A stretch of 64,000 nt of DNA from Pseudomonas sp. Irchel s3h17 (GCF_900187505.1 NZ_FYDL01000002.1:346728-410727), one strand, 5' to 3'; shown: positions 49,492 through 62,500, numbered from the stretch's first letter. Numbers and translations: made by a program. Notes: generated from the letters alone by a model not told the origin.

Positions 49492-49956
49492 ATGATCCGA
49501 CTTGAAAGCATCCTGACCCCCGGCCGTTCTCTGGTGAACGTGCCGGGCGGCAGTAAAAAACGCGCCCTTGAACAGATAGCCAACCTGATCGCCCGGGAAG
49601 TCCCGGAGCTGGAGATGCAGGATGTCTTCGAGAGCCTGATTGCCCGTGAAAAACTCGGCTCGACCGGTTTTGGAAACGGCATCGCCATTCCCCACTGCCG
49701 CCTCAAAGGTTGCGAGTCGCCCATCAGCGCCTTGATGCACCTGGACGCGCCTATTGATTTCGACGCCATCGACGGCGCGCCGGTCGACCTGCTGTTCGTC
49801 CTGCTGGTCCCCCAAGCCGCCACCGATGCGCACCTGGAACTGCTACGCCAGATCGCCAGCATGCTCGACCGCAAGGAAGTCCGCGATCGCCTGCGCAGCG
49901 CCACCAGCAGCGAAGCCTTGTATCAGGTTGTCCTGGACGAGCAGAACGGTCACTAA
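49492..49956 (+). CDS. ptsN: PTS IIA-like nitrogen regulatory protein
   Basis: A 154-residue EIIA-Ntr protein. The phosphorylated histidine is in [12 protein letters not shown] (residue about 66). EIIANtr receives phosphate from EINtr (PtsP) through NPr, and controls potassium, carbon storage and sigma-54-linked functions. It starts 12 bases after hpf and ends 2 bases before rapZ. Confidence 0.96.
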   Translation: MIRLESILTPGRSLVNVPGGSKKRALEQIANLIAREVPELEMQDVFESLIAREKLGSTGFGNGIAIPHCRLKGCESPISALMHLDAPIDFDAIDGAPVDLLFVLLVPQAATDAHLELLRQIASMLDRKEVRDRLRSATSSEALYQVVLDEQNGH

Positions 49957-49958
49957 CC

Positions 49959-50816
49959 ATGCGCCTGATCATCGTCAGTGGCCGCTCCGGCTCCGGTAAA
50001 AGCACAGCCCTCGATGTACTGGAGGACAACGGCTATTACTGCATCGATAACCTGCCAGCCGGGCTGCTACCGGAATTGGCCGAGAACGCCCTGATCCAAA
50101 ACGAATTAACCCAGCCACTGGTGGCGGTGTCCATCGACGCACGTAACCTGCCGAGCCACTTGACGCGCTTCCCCGAGTTGCTGGAAGAAGTCCGCGCCCG
50201 ACACATAAAATGTGACGTACTGTTTCTGGACGCAGACGAAGAGACCCTGCTCAAGCGCTTCTCGGAAACTCGCCGTCGCCATCCGCTGAGCAGCGCCAAC
50301 CGCTCGCTGGCCGAAGCCATCCAGGATGAGACCACCCTGCTGGGGCCGATAGCCGACCTGGCGGACCTCAAGGTCAATACGACCAACCTGAACCTCTACC
50401 AGCTTCGCGACACCATCAAGCTGCGCCTGCTGAACCAGCCGGAGCCAGGCACCGCGTTCCTGGTGGAATCTTTCGGGTTCAAGCGTGGCATGCCAGTCGA
50501 TGCCGACCTGGTATTCGATGTGCGCTGCCTGCCCAACCCTTACTGGAAACCGGAACTGCGCGCCCAATCCGGGCTGGACCAACCGGTTGCCGAGTACCTG
50601 GCTGCCCAGCCGGATGTTGAAGAAATGTTCCAGGACATTTCCAGCTACCTGCTCAAGTGGCTACCCCGCTTTGCGGCGAGTAATCGCGCCTACGTCACCA
50701 TTGCCATTGGCTGTACCGGTGGGCATCACCGCTCCGTCTACCTGACCGAGCGCCTGGGTCAACTCCTGCAAAAAACCTTGAAGAACGTCCAGGTTCGCCA
50801 CCGCGACCTTAGCTAA
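49959..50816 (+). CDS. rapZ: RNase adapter RapZ
   Basis: A 285-residue nucleotide-binding protein. The N-terminal P-loop is [19 protein letters not shown], then [11 protein letters not shown]. The C-terminal domain has [29 protein letters not shown] and [19 protein letters not shown]. In E. coli it directs RNase E to the GlmZ RNA; in Pseudomonas the RNA partner is unclear. It sits between ptsN and ptsO. Confidence 0.95.
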   Translation: MRLIIVSGRSGSGKSTALDVLEDNGYYCIDNLPAGLLPELAENALIQNELTQPLVAVSIDARNLPSHLTRFPELLEEVRARHIKCDVLFLDADEETLLKRFSETRRRHPLSSANRSLAEAIQDETTLLGPIADLADLKVNTTNLNLYQLRDTIKLRLLNQPEPGTAFLVESFGFKRGMPVDADLVFDVRCLPNPYWKPELRAQSGLDQPVAEYLAAQPDVEEMFQDISSYLLKWLPRFAASNRAYVTIAIGCTGGHHRSVYLTERLGQLLQKTLKNVQVRHRDLS

Positions 50817-50831
50817 AGGATTCACACCGCG

Positions 50832-51104
50832 ATGCCTGCTCTGGAAATTGAAATCATCAACAAACTGGGTCTGCATGCCCGCGCCTCCGCTAAGTTCGTG
50901 GGTGTTGCAGGTCAGTATCCCTGCCAGATCAAGGCTGGCCGCAGCCCCGAAACCATGGTCGATGGTAAAAGCATCATGGCAATGATGATGCTGGCGGCCG
51001 GCAAAGGCACCAGAATCCACCTGAAGACCGAGGGTGAACAAGAGCAGGAAGCACTCGACGCGCTGGTGACATTGATCAACAACTTCTTCGACGAAGGCGA
51101 GTAA
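50832..51104 (+). CDS. ptsO: Phosphocarrier protein NPr
   Basis: A 90-residue HPr-like protein of the nitrogen PTS. Active-site histidine in NKLGLHARASAKFVG (residue about 16), and the second signature VDGKSIMAMMMLAAGKGT with the regulatory Ser. It passes phosphate from PtsP to PtsN. Last gene of rpoN-hpf-ptsN-rapZ-ptsO. Confidence 0.96.
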   Translation: MPALEIEIINKLGLHARASAKFVGVAGQYPCQIKAGRSPETMVDGKSIMAMMMLAAGKGTRIHLKTEGEQEQEALDALVTLINNFFDEGE

Positions 51105-51131
51105 GCGCACACCTCTTTGGCGAACTGACTT

Positions 51132-51160
51132 GTGTGACAAGGGAGCTTGCTCCCGCGGGG
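51132..51160. repeat. REP element
   Basis: Core CAAGGGAGCTTGCTCCCGCG, between convergent ptsO and the ZIP transporter gene. Confidence 0.7.
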
Positions 51161-51236
51161 CCGGGCTGGCGCTCCAGTGCGCAGCGCCCCTGAAACCCTC
51201 CGGCGACGTGTGACAGGTACAGTGCCTCTACGCCAT

Positions 51237-52130
51237 TCAGCCCAACGCCGTATCCATCACCATCATCAGGCAGAACCCGACCAGCAGCCCCAGGCTGGCC
51301 AGCTTGTCGTGACCGTTGCGACGCGATTCGGGGATGACCTCATGAGTCACCACCAACAGCATCGCACCTGCCGCCAGCGCCAAGCCTAACGGCAAGATGA
51401 CTTCGGCCAGGCTCACCAGCCAGGCGCACAGCAACGCAAAAACCGGCTCGACCAGGCCTGATGCGGCGCCGATCAGGAATGCCCTGGCCCGTGACATCCC
51501 GGCCCCGGCCAATACCAAGGCAATCACCAGCCCTTCCGGCACGTCCTGCAGCGCGATGCCCATGGCAAGGCTGTCGGCATCCGGCATGCCGCCACCGGCC
51601 GAGACACCCACCGCCATGCCTTCAGGGATGTTGTGAGCAATGATTGCAAACACGAACAGCCAGATACGCGGAGGGATGACCGGGTGCTCCAGGGTGCCAA
51701 CCAGCATCTGCGGCGTTGCACCGGACATCTTGCGGTCCACCACGAACAGTCCGAACGCCCCCAGCATGATGCCGAGACAGATCAGGCCGCTGGACGCCCA
51801 GGGTGACAGTCCCAGGCTTTCAGCCGCCGCGATACCGGGCACGATCAGCGAAAACGCCGTGGCGGCCAGCATGACCCCGGCGCCAAAGCCCAGCAAAGTA
51901 TCACTGAGCGCCACCGGCATCCGGCGGATGACCAGTACCGGCACCGCCCCCAAGGCTGTACCCAACGCACAGATAGCCCCGCCTTGCAGCGCCCGCATCA
52001 ACGCTGGCTCAAGGTTCAGCCATGCCAGACCGTGGGCAGCCAGCAAGCTAAAGCCCGCCAACAACAAGAGCGCCCCCACTGCATAACGAAACATTCGCCC
52101 ACTGCTGATTGCCAGTATTTCAGTGCCCAT
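51237..52130 (-). CDS. ZIP family divalent metal transporter
   Basis: A 297-residue inner-membrane importer with about eight helices. The metal site is in helices 4 and 5: IAHNIPEGMAVGVSAG and GIALQDVPEGLVIALVLAG. ZIP proteins carry Zn, Fe or Mn. It begins 30 bases after the sodA stop on the same strand, so it probably belongs to the fagA-fumC-orfX-sodA transcript and may supply Mn(II) for Mn-SOD in iron starvation (inference). Confidence 0.9.
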   Translation of the reverse strand: MGTEILAISSGRMFRYAVGALLLLAGFSLLAAHGLAWLNLEPALMRALQGGAICALGTALGAVPVLVIRRMPVALSDTLLGFGAGVMLAATAFSLIVPGIAAAESLGLSPWASSGLICLGIMLGAFGLFVVDRKMSGATPQMLVGTLEHPVIPPRIWLFVFAIIAHNIPEGMAVGVSAGGGMPDADSLAMGIALQDVPEGLVIALVLAGAGMSRARAFLIGAASGLVEPVFALLCAWLVSLAEVILPLGLALAAGAMLLVVTHEVIPESRRNGHDKLASLGLLVGFCLMMVMDTALG

Positions 52131-52160
52131 AGTCGCCTTGTTTCTTTTTGTTGTCAGGAC

Positions 52161-52772
52161 TCAAACCAGCGCTGCCTGATAGCGCCGGGCAACTTCCGGC
52201 CAATGGATTACGTTGTAGAACGCATTGATGTATTCAGGGCGACGGTTCTGATACCGCAGGTAATAGGCGTGCTCCCAGACGTCCAGGCCAAGAATCGGCG
52301 TATTGCCGCTCATCAACGGGCTGTCCTGGTTACCGCTGCTTTCAACCACCAGGGTCTTGTACGGGGTCACGCTCAACCAGGCCCAACCACTGCCAAAACG
52401 CGTCAGCGCAGCCTTGGTAAAAGCATCCTTGAAGCAGTCGAAACCTCCCAGTTGCCCGTCGATGGCCTTGGCCAGTTCGCCTTCTGGCTTGCCGCCACCA
52501 TTGGGTACCATGACCGCCCAGAACAGTGAATGGTTAGCGTGCCCGCCGCCTTGGTTGACCACGGCGGCGCGAAGTTTTTCCGGCAACTGCGCAACGCCGG
52601 CCACCAGGCGCTCCACCGGCCACTCGGCAAACTCGGTGCCTTCAACGGCTGCGTTGAGGTTGTTGATGTAGGTCTGATGGTGCTTGGTGTAATGGATTTC
52701 CATGGTTTGCGCATCGATATGCGGCTCCAGGGCATCGTAGGCGTATGGCAGGGCCGGCAAGGTAAAAGCCAT
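52161..52772 (-). CDS. sodA: Manganese superoxide dismutase
   Basis: Converts superoxide to peroxide and oxygen. The 203-residue protein has all four metal ligands: His in [12 protein letters not shown], His in [11 protein letters not shown], and Asp/His in [17 protein letters not shown]. The start at 52772 ([17 protein letters not shown]) is one base after the orfX stop, with a GGAG site inside orfX. Part of the fagA-fumC-orfX-sodA set, induced when iron is low so that Fe-SOD can be replaced. Confidence 0.95.
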   Translation of the reverse strand: MAFTLPALPYAYDALEPHIDAQTMEIHYTKHHQTYINNLNAAVEGTEFAEWPVERLVAGVAQLPEKLRAAVVNQGGGHANHSLFWAVMVPNGGGKPEGELAKAIDGQLGGFDCFKDAFTKAALTRFGSGWAWLSVTPYKTLVVESSGNQDSPLMSGNTPILGLDVWEHAYYLRYQNRRPEYINAFYNVIHWPEVARRYQAALV

Positions 52773-52773
52773 T

Positions 52774-53211
52774 TCAATGAACTCCATGATGAGCGCGCGC
52801 CTTGGTCGGCTGCGCTGCGGTATCGATATGCAGCAAACGGTGGGTGCGCGGGTATTCGCCGTGCTCGCCGATGAAATTGAGCAACTCGACGTAGGTCTTG
52901 CTACTTTGGCGTAGCGCGGCTTCGCGCAGGGCGGGCACCAGGCGCGAGTCCTGCATGGTCTGTAATAGCCGTTGATGGATCGCGCACAAGTATTCGGCAC
53001 TCTCCTCCGGCTGGTTCAGACGTAGATGCAGGTCTGCGAGGTTGTGATGGGAAATCACACAGGCAGCGACCGCTTCGTCGGCATCCGGCCACCGCTCATA
53101 CAACACCTGGGCCAACGCCAGCGCCTGCAGATAGTGCTCGCGGGCATCCACCAACTCGCCCAGCATGAAGCAGCGGTTGGCCCTTTCGATCGTGCGTTTC
53201 CAGTGCTCCAT
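52774..53211 (-). CDS. OrfX-like protein of the fumC-sodA operon
   Basis: A 145-residue helical protein with TPR-like repeats ([31 protein letters not shown] and [34 protein letters not shown]). Corresponds by position to orfX of the P. aeruginosa fagA-fumC-orfX-sodA operon. Function unknown. Starts 27 bases after fumC. Confidence 0.85.
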   Translation of the reverse strand: MEHWKRTIERANRCFMLGELVDAREHYLQALALAQVLYERWPDADEAVAACVISHHNLADLHLRLNQPEESAEYLCAIHQRLLQTMQDSRLVPALREAALRQSSKTYVELLNFIGEHGEYPRTHRLLHIDTAAQPTKARAHHGVH

Positions 53212-53238
53212 GGTGAGTCTCCAAAGCGATAGCGGTGA

Positions 53239-54607
<1,369 letters not shown>

Positions 54608-54615
<8 letters not shown>

Positions 54616-55003
54616 CAGGAAATCCTTGCACCAGTTCAGTCAGAGAAATCGAGGGCTGCAACTCGCAGGTCGCCAGTTGCCAGGTGTAGCGCTGCCAGCG
54701 TTTGAGCCGGCACGTGCACAATGAGAGGCGCTCCAGGTCACGCAGCGGGCGCCAGGCCTGGTCCAGGCACAGGTTGCGCCAGTGCCAGGGCAGCGCCGTG
54801 TCTGCCGCCGTGTCGAGCAGCAGGCGAAATGAGACTTCGGCAATGGTCCAGGGCGATGTCGCTGTGCAACAGCCCAGATAACGGCCTTCGGCCAGGTAGT
54901 GTTCGATCAGGCGCGGTTCATCAGGATCCAGTGCGCAACGGATCTGGCGGCTCATCCAGCGCCAGCTTTCGAGGTAGGGATGCTCGTGCAAGGCTGAACT
55001 CAT
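54608..55003 (-). CDS. fagA: FagA-like protein (Fur-associated gene)
   Basis: A 131-residue cytoplasmic protein rich in Leu, Trp and Cys (SSALHEHPYLESWRWMSRQIRCALDPDEPRLIEHYLAEGRYLGC...). It matches the place of fagA, first gene of the iron-repressed fumC-sodA operon of P. aeruginosa. No enzymatic motif is visible and function is unknown. A Fur box lies 16 bases before its start codon. Its 3' end overlaps fumC by 8 bases. Confidence 0.8.
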
Positions 55004-55018
55004 GACCCAGGCTCATTC

Positions 55019-55048
55019 GATAATGAGATTCATTATTATATGATAATC
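55019..55048. promoter_or_regulatory. Fur box(es) upstream of fagA
   Basis: The 19 bases at 55019-55037 match the Fur consensus GATAATGATAATCATTATC at 16 positions. An overlapping second half-box runs to GATAATC at 55048. The AT-rich patch stands out from the GC-rich surroundings. Predicted to repress fagA-fumC-orfX-sodA(-zip) when iron is sufficient. Confidence 0.8.
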
Positions 55049-55105
55049 AAACCCAAAACAAGAGAGCCAGCACAAGGCCCTCACAGGGGCCTGTGCAACG
55101 CCCAT

Positions 55106-55138
55106 AAAAAAGGCGCGTTACCCAATGGGTAACGCGCC
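55106..55138 (-). terminator. Intrinsic terminator of pmbA
   Basis: On the complement, a 12-base stem GGCGCGTTACCC/GGGTAACGCGCC followed by TTTTTT, 21 bases after the pmbA stop. Confidence 0.85.
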
Positions 55139-55159
55139 CTTGTGTGTAACGGTAAGGAG

Positions 55160-56506
55160 TTAACTGCCCGCCACTGTCATCCGCTCGATCAACACCGAAC
55201 CGGTGCGAATGTTGCTACGCAGCTCCAGGTCATTACCCACCGCGAGGATTTGCTTGAACATGTCGCGCATGTTGCCGGCGATAGTCACTTCCTGGACGGC
55301 GAACTGGATCTCACCGTTTTCCACCCAGAAGCCCGCTGCACCGCGCGAATAATCGCCAGTCACCATGTTCAGGCCCTGGCCCATCAGTTCGGTCACCAGC
55401 AAGCCGCGGCCCATGCGTCGCAGCAGGGCTGCCTGGTCTTCGTCGCCATGGGTGACGAACAGGTTATGCACGCCACCAGAGTTGGCCGTGCTCGGCATGC
55501 CGAGCTTGCGCCCGGAGTAGGTGCCCAATACATAGGACACCAACTCGCCGTTCTCGACGAACGGCTTGGCATAGGTCGCCAGGCCATCACCGTCGAACGC
55601 CGAGCTGCCCATGGCGCGCATCAAGTGTGGACGCTCATCGATGGTCAGCCACTCCGGGAACAGCTTCTGCCCCAAGGCACCTTCGAGGAACGACGACTTG
55701 CGGTACAGATTGCCGCCGGAAATCGCCCCCAGGAAACTGCCGAACAAACCACCCGCCAGCTCTGCGGAAAACAGCACCGGCACTTCGCAGGTCGGTACCG
55801 GGCGCGCGCCGAGACGGCTGGCCGCCCGTTGCGCCGCGCGCTGGCCGATGCTCACCGGATCGGCCAGCAAATGGCCTAGGCGATTGACGTCGTACCAGTA
55901 ATCACGCTGCATCTGGCCGTCAGCTTCGGCGATCATCACGCAACTCAAACTGTGGCGCGTCGAGGCATAACCACCGATAAAGCCGTGGCTGTTGCCGTAG
56001 ACACGGCAGCCCTGATGGGTGCTCAGGGTGGTGCCATCGGCGTTCTTGATCCGGCTGTCGGTGGCGAATGCTGCGGCTTCGCAGGCCAGCGCCTTCTCGA
56101 TCGCCTGCTCAGGCGTAATGTCCCATTCGTGGAACAGATCAAAGTCCGGCAAGTCCCTGGCCATCAGGGCGGCATCGGCCAGGCCCGAGTGTTCGTCTTC
56201 GGAAGTGTGCTTGGCGATGGCCAGCGCCGCGGCGACGGTTTCGCGAATCGCCTCGGGGCCACTGGCCGAGGTGCTGGCCGAGCCTTTGCGCTGACCGGCA
56301 TACAAGGTGATGCCAAAGCCCTGGTCACGGTTGAACTCGACCGTTTCAACTTCGCGCTGACGCACCGAGGTCGACAGGCCCTGCTCCAGCGACACGGCTA
56401 CTTCACAGGCACTGGCGCCCTGGCGCTTGGCTTCGGCGATGATCTGCTCGACTTGCTCTTGCAGTGCCGGCAACGCTTGCGGGCCGACGCTTTCAACTGC
56501 ACTCAT
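55160..56506 (-). CDS. pmbA: Metalloprotease TldE/PmbA
   Basis: Partner of TldD in the heterodimeric TldD/E protease, which trims unfolded peptides such as microcin B17 precursor and CcdA antitoxin. The 448-residue protein shows the U62 fold (VSLEQGLSTSVRQREVETVEFNRDQGFGITLYAGQRKGSAST) and the GDYSRGAAGFWVENGEI block, but lacks the HExxxH site carried by TldD. The start at 56506 (MSAVESVG) has a GTGGAG ribosome site that overlaps an alternative GTG start at 56518. Confidence 0.94.
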   Translation of the reverse strand: MSAVESVGPQALPALQEQVEQIIAEAKRQGASACEVAVSLEQGLSTSVRQREVETVEFNRDQGFGITLYAGQRKGSASTSASGPEAIRETVAAALAIAKHTSEDEHSGLADAALMARDLPDFDLFHEWDITPEQAIEKALACEAAAFATDSRIKNADGTTLSTHQGCRVYGNSHGFIGGYASTRHSLSCVMIAEADGQMQRDYWYDVNRLGHLLADPVSIGQRAAQRAASRLGARPVPTCEVPVLFSAELAGGLFGSFLGAISGGNLYRKSSFLEGALGQKLFPEWLTIDERPHLMRAMGSSAFDGDGLATYAKPFVENGELVSYVLGTYSGRKLGMPSTANSGGVHNLFVTHGDEDQAALLRRMGRGLLVTELMGQGLNMVTGDYSRGAAGFWVENGEIQFAVQEVTIAGNMRDMFKQILAVGNDLELRSNIRTGSVLIERMTVAGS

Positions 56507-56614
56507 GCTGTTCTCCACTCAAATTCTGCTTTCGGCTAAGGTCATCGAGCGACCGGGCCGGACAAGCGGCCCCCGACTGGTTATCATGGCGGCGTTTCTT
56601 TGCGGACGGCCACC

Positions 56615-57139
56615 ATGGTTGATTCTTACGACGACTCCCTCGATACGGGAGAAAAAAGCAAAACCCAGGTCAAACGCGAGCTGCATGCTCTGGTTGACCT
56701 CGGCGAGCGCCTTACGACACTCAAGCCTGACTTGCTGGCAAAACTGCCGTTGACCGACGCCTTGCGCCGGGCACTGGCCGATGCGCCCAAGCACACCGCG
56801 AATATCGCGCGTAAACGGCACCTCATGTTCATCGGCAAGCTGATGCGCGATCAGGACACTGACGCCATTCTGACTCTGCTCGATCAACTCGATGCCTCCA
56901 CTCGCCAGTACAACGAACGCTTTCACGGTCTGGAACGCTGGCGTGATCGCTTGATCGCCGGTGACGACGCCGTCATGGAGAAGTTCGTCGTCGAGTACCC
57001 GGAAGCGGATCGCCAGCAATTGCGCTCCCTGATCCGTCAGGCCCAGCACGAGCTCGCACAAAGCAAGCCTCCTGCCTCCAGCCGAAAGATCTTCAAGTAC
57101 ATCCGTGAGCTGGACGAGACTCAACGCGGTCTGCGTTAA
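56615..57139 (+). CDS. yjgA: Ribosome-associated protein DarP (YjgA)
   Basis: A 174-residue helical protein of the DUF615/YjgA family, associated with late 50S assembly in E. coli. Core: [39 protein letters not shown] and [16 protein letters not shown]. The ATG at 56615 gives [11 protein letters not shown], close to family N-termini. Divergent from pmbA and convergent with tldD, as in P. aeruginosa. Confidence 0.92.
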   Translation: MVDSYDDSLDTGEKSKTQVKRELHALVDLGERLTTLKPDLLAKLPLTDALRRALADAPKHTANIARKRHLMFIGKLMRDQDTDAILTLLDQLDASTRQYNERFHGLERWRDRLIAGDDAVMEKFVVEYPEADRQQLRSLIRQAQHELAQSKPPASSRKIFKYIRELDETQRGLR

Positions 57140-57148
57140 GTCCCTTCT

Positions 57149-57175
57149 CGGGTGGGTTGCCTCGCAACTCACCCG
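57149..57175. terminator. Hairpin between yjgA and tldD, possible terminator
   Basis: Twelve-base stem CGGGTGGGTTGC/GCAACTCACCCG (one G-T pair) with a CTC loop, but no T-run on either side. It may stop transcription weakly or stabilise 3' ends. Confidence 0.4.
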
Positions 57176-57199
57176 AAGCTCCACGTTATCAAGAGTCCC

Positions 57200-58642
57200 T
57201 TACGCGCCCGTGCCACCCACGGTGATCGCGTCGATTTTCAAGGTTGGCTGGCCGACACCCACCGGCACCGACTGCCCATCCTTGCCACACGTCCCCACAC
57301 CGCTGTCCAGCGACAGGTCGTTACCGACCATCGACACTCGACTCATGGCTTCCGGGCCATTGCCGATCAACGTCGCACCTTTGACCGGCGCGGTAATCTT
57401 GCCGTCCTCGATCAAGTACGCTTCGCTGGTGGAGAACACGAACTTGCCACTGGTGATGTCGACCTGACCGCCACCCAGGTTGGCGCAGTAGATCCCCTTC
57501 TTCACCGACGCGATGATTTCCGCCGGATCGCTTTCGCCACCCAGCATGTAGGTGTTGGTCATGCGCGGCATCGGCAGGTGTGCGTAAGACTCGCGACGAC
57601 CATTGCCGGTACGCGCCACGCCCATCAGGCGGGCGTTGAGCTTGTCCTGCATGTAGCCCTTGAGCACGCCGTTTTCGATCAGCGTGGTGCACTCGGTCGG
57701 GGTACCCTCGTCATCGATGCTCAGCGAGCCACGGCGACCGGCCAGCGTGCCGTCATCGACGATGGTGCAGAGCTTCGACGCGACCATCTCGCCCATGCGC
57801 CCGCTATAGGCGGAACTGCCCTTGCGGTTGAAGTCGCCTTCCAGGCCGTGCCCCACCGCCTCGTGCAGCAAGACCCCGGACCAACCCGAACCCAACACCA
57901 CCGGCAAGGTGCCCGCCGGCGCCGGAATCGCTTCCAGGTTCACCAGCGCCTGGCGCAACGCCTCGCGGGCATAGCCCATGGCACGATCTTCCGCGAGGAA
58001 GTAGCGGTAGTCGGTACGCCCGCCACCGCCATGACCACCGCGTTCGCGGCGACCGTTCTGCTCGACAATCACGCTGACATTGAAGCGCACCAAGGGGCGC
58101 ACATCCGCCGCCAGGCCGCCGTCGGTGGAAGCCACCAGAATGCGCTCCCAGACCCCGGCCATGCTCACGGTCACTTGCTGGATACGCGGATCCAGGGCGC
58201 GAGTCGCCACGTCGATACGCTTGAGCAGCTCGACTTTTTCAGCACGCGTCATCACTTCCAGCGGATTATCGGGCGCGTATAACTGGGCGACATCCTGGGT
58301 GGTAAATGCCTGCACGGTACCGTTTTGCCCGGCACGGGAGATCGAACGGGCCGCACGCGCCGCCAGCCCCAGGGCTTCAAGGGTGATGGCATTGCTGTAG
58401 GCAAAACCGGTTTTTTCACCCGATTGCGCCCGCACGCCCACGCCTTGGTCCAGGTTGAAGCTGCCTTCCTTGACGATGCCGTCTTCCAGCGCCCACGACT
58501 CGGAAATCTGCCCCTGGAAGTACAGGTCGGCGGCATCGATCCCTGGCCCGGCCAGATCTCCCAGCACGCTTTGCAGGTTCTCGATCGTCACGCCGCCTGG
58601 CGCTAGCAGATGTTCACTGACTGAGGACAACAACTCGCTCAT
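57200..58642 (-). CDS. tldD: Metalloprotease TldD
   Basis: Catalytic subunit of TldD/E. The 480-residue protein has the zinc site [13 protein letters not shown] (HExxxH) and the U62 family blocks [35 protein letters not shown] and [23 protein letters not shown]. The start at 58642 ([13 protein letters not shown]) is 16 bases after the nitrilase-family stop; the longer open frame overlaps that gene and is not used. It and pmbA flank yjgA. Confidence 0.95.
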   Translation of the reverse strand: MSELLSSVSEHLLAPGGVTIENLQSVLGDLAGPGIDAADLYFQGQISESWALEDGIVKEGSFNLDQGVGVRAQSGEKTGFAYSNAITLEALGLAARAARSISRAGQNGTVQAFTTQDVAQLYAPDNPLEVMTRAEKVELLKRIDVATRALDPRIQQVTVSMAGVWERILVASTDGGLAADVRPLVRFNVSVIVEQNGRRERGGHGGGGRTDYRYFLAEDRAMGYAREALRQALVNLEAIPAPAGTLPVVLGSGWSGVLLHEAVGHGLEGDFNRKGSSAYSGRMGEMVASKLCTIVDDGTLAGRRGSLSIDDEGTPTECTTLIENGVLKGYMQDKLNARLMGVARTGNGRRESYAHLPMPRMTNTYMLGGESDPAEIIASVKKGIYCANLGGGQVDITSGKFVFSTSEAYLIEDGKITAPVKGATLIGNGPEAMSRVSMVGNDLSLDSGVGTCGKDGQSVPVGVGQPTLKIDAITVGGTGA

Positions 58643-58658
58643 GGTTTTACGCCTTAAT

Positions 58659-59507
58659 TCAACGTTCTGAGGCAGGTCGCTGGGCGCCCTGCGAGAAAAA
58701 GCGCCGGTGACTGGACACCGGCATCCGCGCCCTGATGGACGCCTGTTCATTGCTGTCGCGATCGGCCAGCAGCACCGCCTCGCCCTGGTCCTGCTGCGCC
58801 AGCACGCGGCCCCAGGGGTCGACAATGGCCGCATGACCAAAGGTCTCGCGTGGTCCTGGGTGTACACCGCCCTGGGCGGCTGCCAACACATAACACTGGG
58901 TCTCGATGGCCCGCGCGCGGATCAGTACGTCCCAATGGGCGGCACCGGTCACGGCCGTAAACGCCGAGGGCGCGGTAATCAGTTCGGCCCCTGCTTCACG
59001 CAACTCGCTGTAGAGCTCGGGGAAGCGCAAGTCATAACACACGGTCAGGCCAACCCGGCCCACTGGTGTGTCGGCCACCACGACCTGATTGCCATGAGCA
59101 TAGTCATCGGACTCACGGTAGCGCCCGCGATTATCCGCGACATCGACATCAAACAAATGCAGCTTGTCATAACGCGCCACGGTCTCGCCGTGCTCATCGA
59201 CCAGCAACGAGCAGGCATTGGATTTGCCCCGGGGTTGATCGACCGGCGGTAGCGGCAGGGTGCCGGCCACTATCCATAACTTGAGGTCGCGAGCCGTCTG
59301 TTTCAACCAAGGAAGAATCGGGCCCGTGCCCTCGGCCTCGGCGCGGCCGATATCGGCGACGTCTTGACGGCCCATGGCCGCGAAGTTTTCCGGGAGCACC
59401 GCCAGCCGTGCGCCGCCCGCGGCCGCCTGGGCCAGCAGGCGCCGAGCCTGGGCCAGATTGACCAGCACGTCGCTCTGGCTGACCATTTGAATCACCGCAA
59501 GAGACAT
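58659..59507 (-). CDS. Nitrilase-family amidase (Nit1/deaminated glutathione amidase-like)
   Basis: A 282-residue carbon-nitrogen hydrolase with the catalytic triad Glu40 ([12 protein letters not shown]), Lys115 ([12 protein letters not shown]) and Cys157 ([14 protein letters not shown]). The [10 protein letters not shown] and CYDLRFPE forms are those of Nit1, which repairs deaminated glutathione. It is between yhdP and tldD, as in other pseudomonads. Confidence 0.9.
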   Translation of the reverse strand: MSLAVIQMVSQSDVLVNLAQARRLLAQAAAGGARLAVLPENFAAMGRQDVADIGRAEAEGTGPILPWLKQTARDLKLWIVAGTLPLPPVDQPRGKSNACSLLVDEHGETVARYDKLHLFDVDVADNRGRYRESDDYAHGNQVVVADTPVGRVGLTVCYDLRFPELYSELREAGAELITAPSAFTAVTGAAHWDVLIRARAIETQCYVLAAAQGGVHPGPRETFGHAAIVDPWGRVLAQQDQGEAVLLADRDSNEQASIRARMPVSSHRRFFSQGAQRPASER

Positions 59508-59565
59508 GACGCACTCCGTTTCGGGTATGCGCTCATGCTACTCCATCGACCTTGAGAACGGTTTC

Positions 59566-62500
59566 TCAAAAAGGTTTTTCAAAGGTGATTTTCGGCTCTT
59601 TCCATGGGCCCTTGACGGTGTACTTGACGCTGGCGAAACGCGCCACACGATCACCGATCAACTTGTCGATCAGGAACAACGCGCCGCCGACGGCCGGGGC
59701 ACCGACGAGCAGGGCGGCAATCGGCAGGTTGTTGGTCAGCGGCAAGGTCAGCAGCAACTTGGCATCGATCCGGTCATTCATCATGTCCAGGGTACCGTTG
59801 AGTTCCAGGTTGCTCGACGGGCCGGTCAAGGTGATCGGCTCACGGGTGACATAGACACCATTGCTGGCCACCAGCAACCCTTTGACCCGGTCGTAACTCA
59901 AGCCCTTGTCGAACAGGTCGGAGAAGTCGAGCCGCAAGCGTCGACCAATCGAGTTGAAGTTGAGCAGGCCAAACACACGCAACGCCTGGGCACCGCCCTC
60001 GACGTCCGCGAACTGCCCTTTGCTCAGCGATGCATCAAGGCTGCCGGAGTATCGCTTGAGACCAACCCAGGCGGGCGATCCCGGCCAGCGTCCGTCAGCA
60101 TCCAGGTGGAATTTTTCACTGCTCACCGTCGGAGCGAAGCCCCACGCCTTGAGCACATCCGCCAGGTTCTTGCCCTCGATACGCCCTTTGAACCAGCTGC
60201 TGGTAGCGCCCGGAACACCTTCCCAACCGCCCGCGCCCTGCAGTTGCATGCCTTTGAGCCCCAGGCTCAGGCTATTGAAGGCCAGCCCCTTGGCAATCGG
60301 CCGAACCTTCAGCGACCAGGCACCGACCAGAACCGGGCCTTGAAACAGCTGGGCAATGGCGATATCCAGTGCCGGGACCTTGGTCGGGTCGACGGACGCC
60401 AGCGGGTCTGGTGCATTCTCGTCAGCCTGCACCGCAGGATCGGCCGCCGGCAGGCGCACGTACTGCAGGTTGACCGCAATGGGGGCGGCCTTGGCGTCGG
60501 GAATTCCGACCGTGCCTTTGACCTGCTGGCTATCGAGTTGCAAGGCCCAGGCAGCAGGCTTGCGATCGAATTGCAGGCGAGCCTGATCCAGGGTGGTGCC
60601 AAAACCGGTGAGTTTGTCCACCCTGAAGTCGGCGCCACTGAGCAATTGCTTGGCGCTGCCGCTAGGGTCTTTCCCAGCATAGCGATCGACCAGGACTTTC
60701 CACGGCTCGACATCCAGCTCCGAAAGCACACCACGAATGCGCAAGCCCTTGTTTCCTGGCAACACTGCGTTGCCGCTGCCCAGGAACAACTCACCCCGGC
60801 CGTTGGCGAAGTTGGCGGTTGGCGCGGCGAAGGTAAAGTCCGCCAGGTCGCCATAGTCGAGCCAGTAACGTCGTTCAGGCCCTTGCAGGGTCATGCGAAA
60901 CACCGTGTCGCGACCTTGCTCGGCGGGCATGCCAAATGGCGCAGGCAAGTCGACCGCCACGCCCTTGAGGCTGGAGCTGACCATCAACTGACTGTCGGGA
61001 CCGTCGAGATTCAATTGCAACTGATACGGAATATCCCCCGAGACCGGCAATGGCTGAGCGACTTTCAGCCACTCGGTGAGTTTCTTCACCGTGACCTTCC
61101 CCTCGGCAGTGACCCGGGTATTGAGCTTGCCCGGACTCCCTTCGGCAAATATCCGCGCACTGACCGGCCGATCGAAGGCGCGCGCGGTAATCCCCTGCCC
61201 GCTCAACCCCTTGGCACTGTCAAAACGGAAATCACCTTTGAGCTGAGACAGTTCAAGCTCGGGTTCGCTGAGTTTGAGGCGCGCCTTGGCAGTCTTGAAG
61301 TCCACCTGGATCTTCGGCTCCTCGCCCTTGTCCAGAGGGATATCGAGCTTCAACTTGCCCTGCAGATCACCCTCACCCTGCCAGCCGGCAAAGGTCGCTC
61401 CCGTGCCGATCGGCGCCTCCTGAAGAATCTTCAGGCCATCGCCCAGCCCACCGGCAAAGGCGCCATCGATGAACATGTGGGAGTTCTGCCCGGCGGGCAC
61501 ATGGGGAATATTGACGGTGACATCCCGCACCTGGGTATCGAGCAACTGGCCCTGGCTGGCCAGAATCCGCACGCCGCTGTCCTCGACGAACACATCGCCG
61601 CTGATCTTGCTCAGGTGCGGCCAACCAGGCTGAAAGGCCAGCTCGGCATCGTGGACCTTGAAGAACAGGCTGATGCTGCGCGCCGTATCGGTTGCTTCAT
61701 GGCTCAACGACCCCTGGTACTGGAAGAATCCTTCGTCCACCGCGCCTTTGAGAATCGCCGTGCGCAACCACTCGTCCAGTGCCGGGCTCAAGACCTTCGG
61801 CAGGTACTTGCCGGTATAGCGCCCGTCCCCCTCCAGCAGTCCGACCCGCAAGTCCATATAGTCTTCCCGGGCGGGATCGAAATACAGCCGAATCAGGAAA
61901 TCGCCGGCAATCTTGCCCTCCTCGCCCAGCACCTTCAGGTACGGGGCGATCAAGGTGAAGCCTTGTTTGTCGAGTTTCCAGGTCAGCCGCGCATTGGCCT
62001 GAATGTACTGCCATGGCTTGGCGAAGATCGGGTCCAGGTGCAGGGAAAAATCCTTGCTGTCCATGCGTAGCTCGCCCTGACCGAGGTCGCCACTGATACT
62101 CCCGGAAACGTTGCGGGCCGCCGGAGCCCCGTAGTACGCATCAAAACCAACGCGTTCCAGGTTGGCCGCGAAGCTGAACTTGCTGTCATCGGTCGCCTCG
62201 GGCCGCACGTCGATCAGCACATTACGCAAGGAGCCGGTAAATTTGAGCCGTTCGACCGCCGTTGCTACACCCTCGGGCAATGGGCCCAAGGCATTGAGCA
62301 GCGGGGTGAGCGGCGTCAGGTCAAGGCGATCAGCCTCCAGGTGCCAGAGCTCCCGGATCTGTTCCGTCGGTCTCGTCTGTTGCACCTGCAGACGGGTTTC
62401 CCAGCGGGTGTCCCCCAGGCTCATGGCCAGAGAGTCCAGGGTGATCTGCGCGCCCTCGGCACTGCGCTGGTAGTACCCATTGAGTGCCAGGTTGTTGACC

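Noticed and set aside
55160..58642. pmbA/tldD as sign of a nearby peptide-toxin (microcin-like) maturation cluster
   Set aside because: No precursor peptide or modification enzyme is near; the arrangement with yjgA is the normal Pseudomonas one.
59506..62070. Long open frame opposite yhdP
   Set aside because: Shadow of the yhdP frame; no recognisable protein features.
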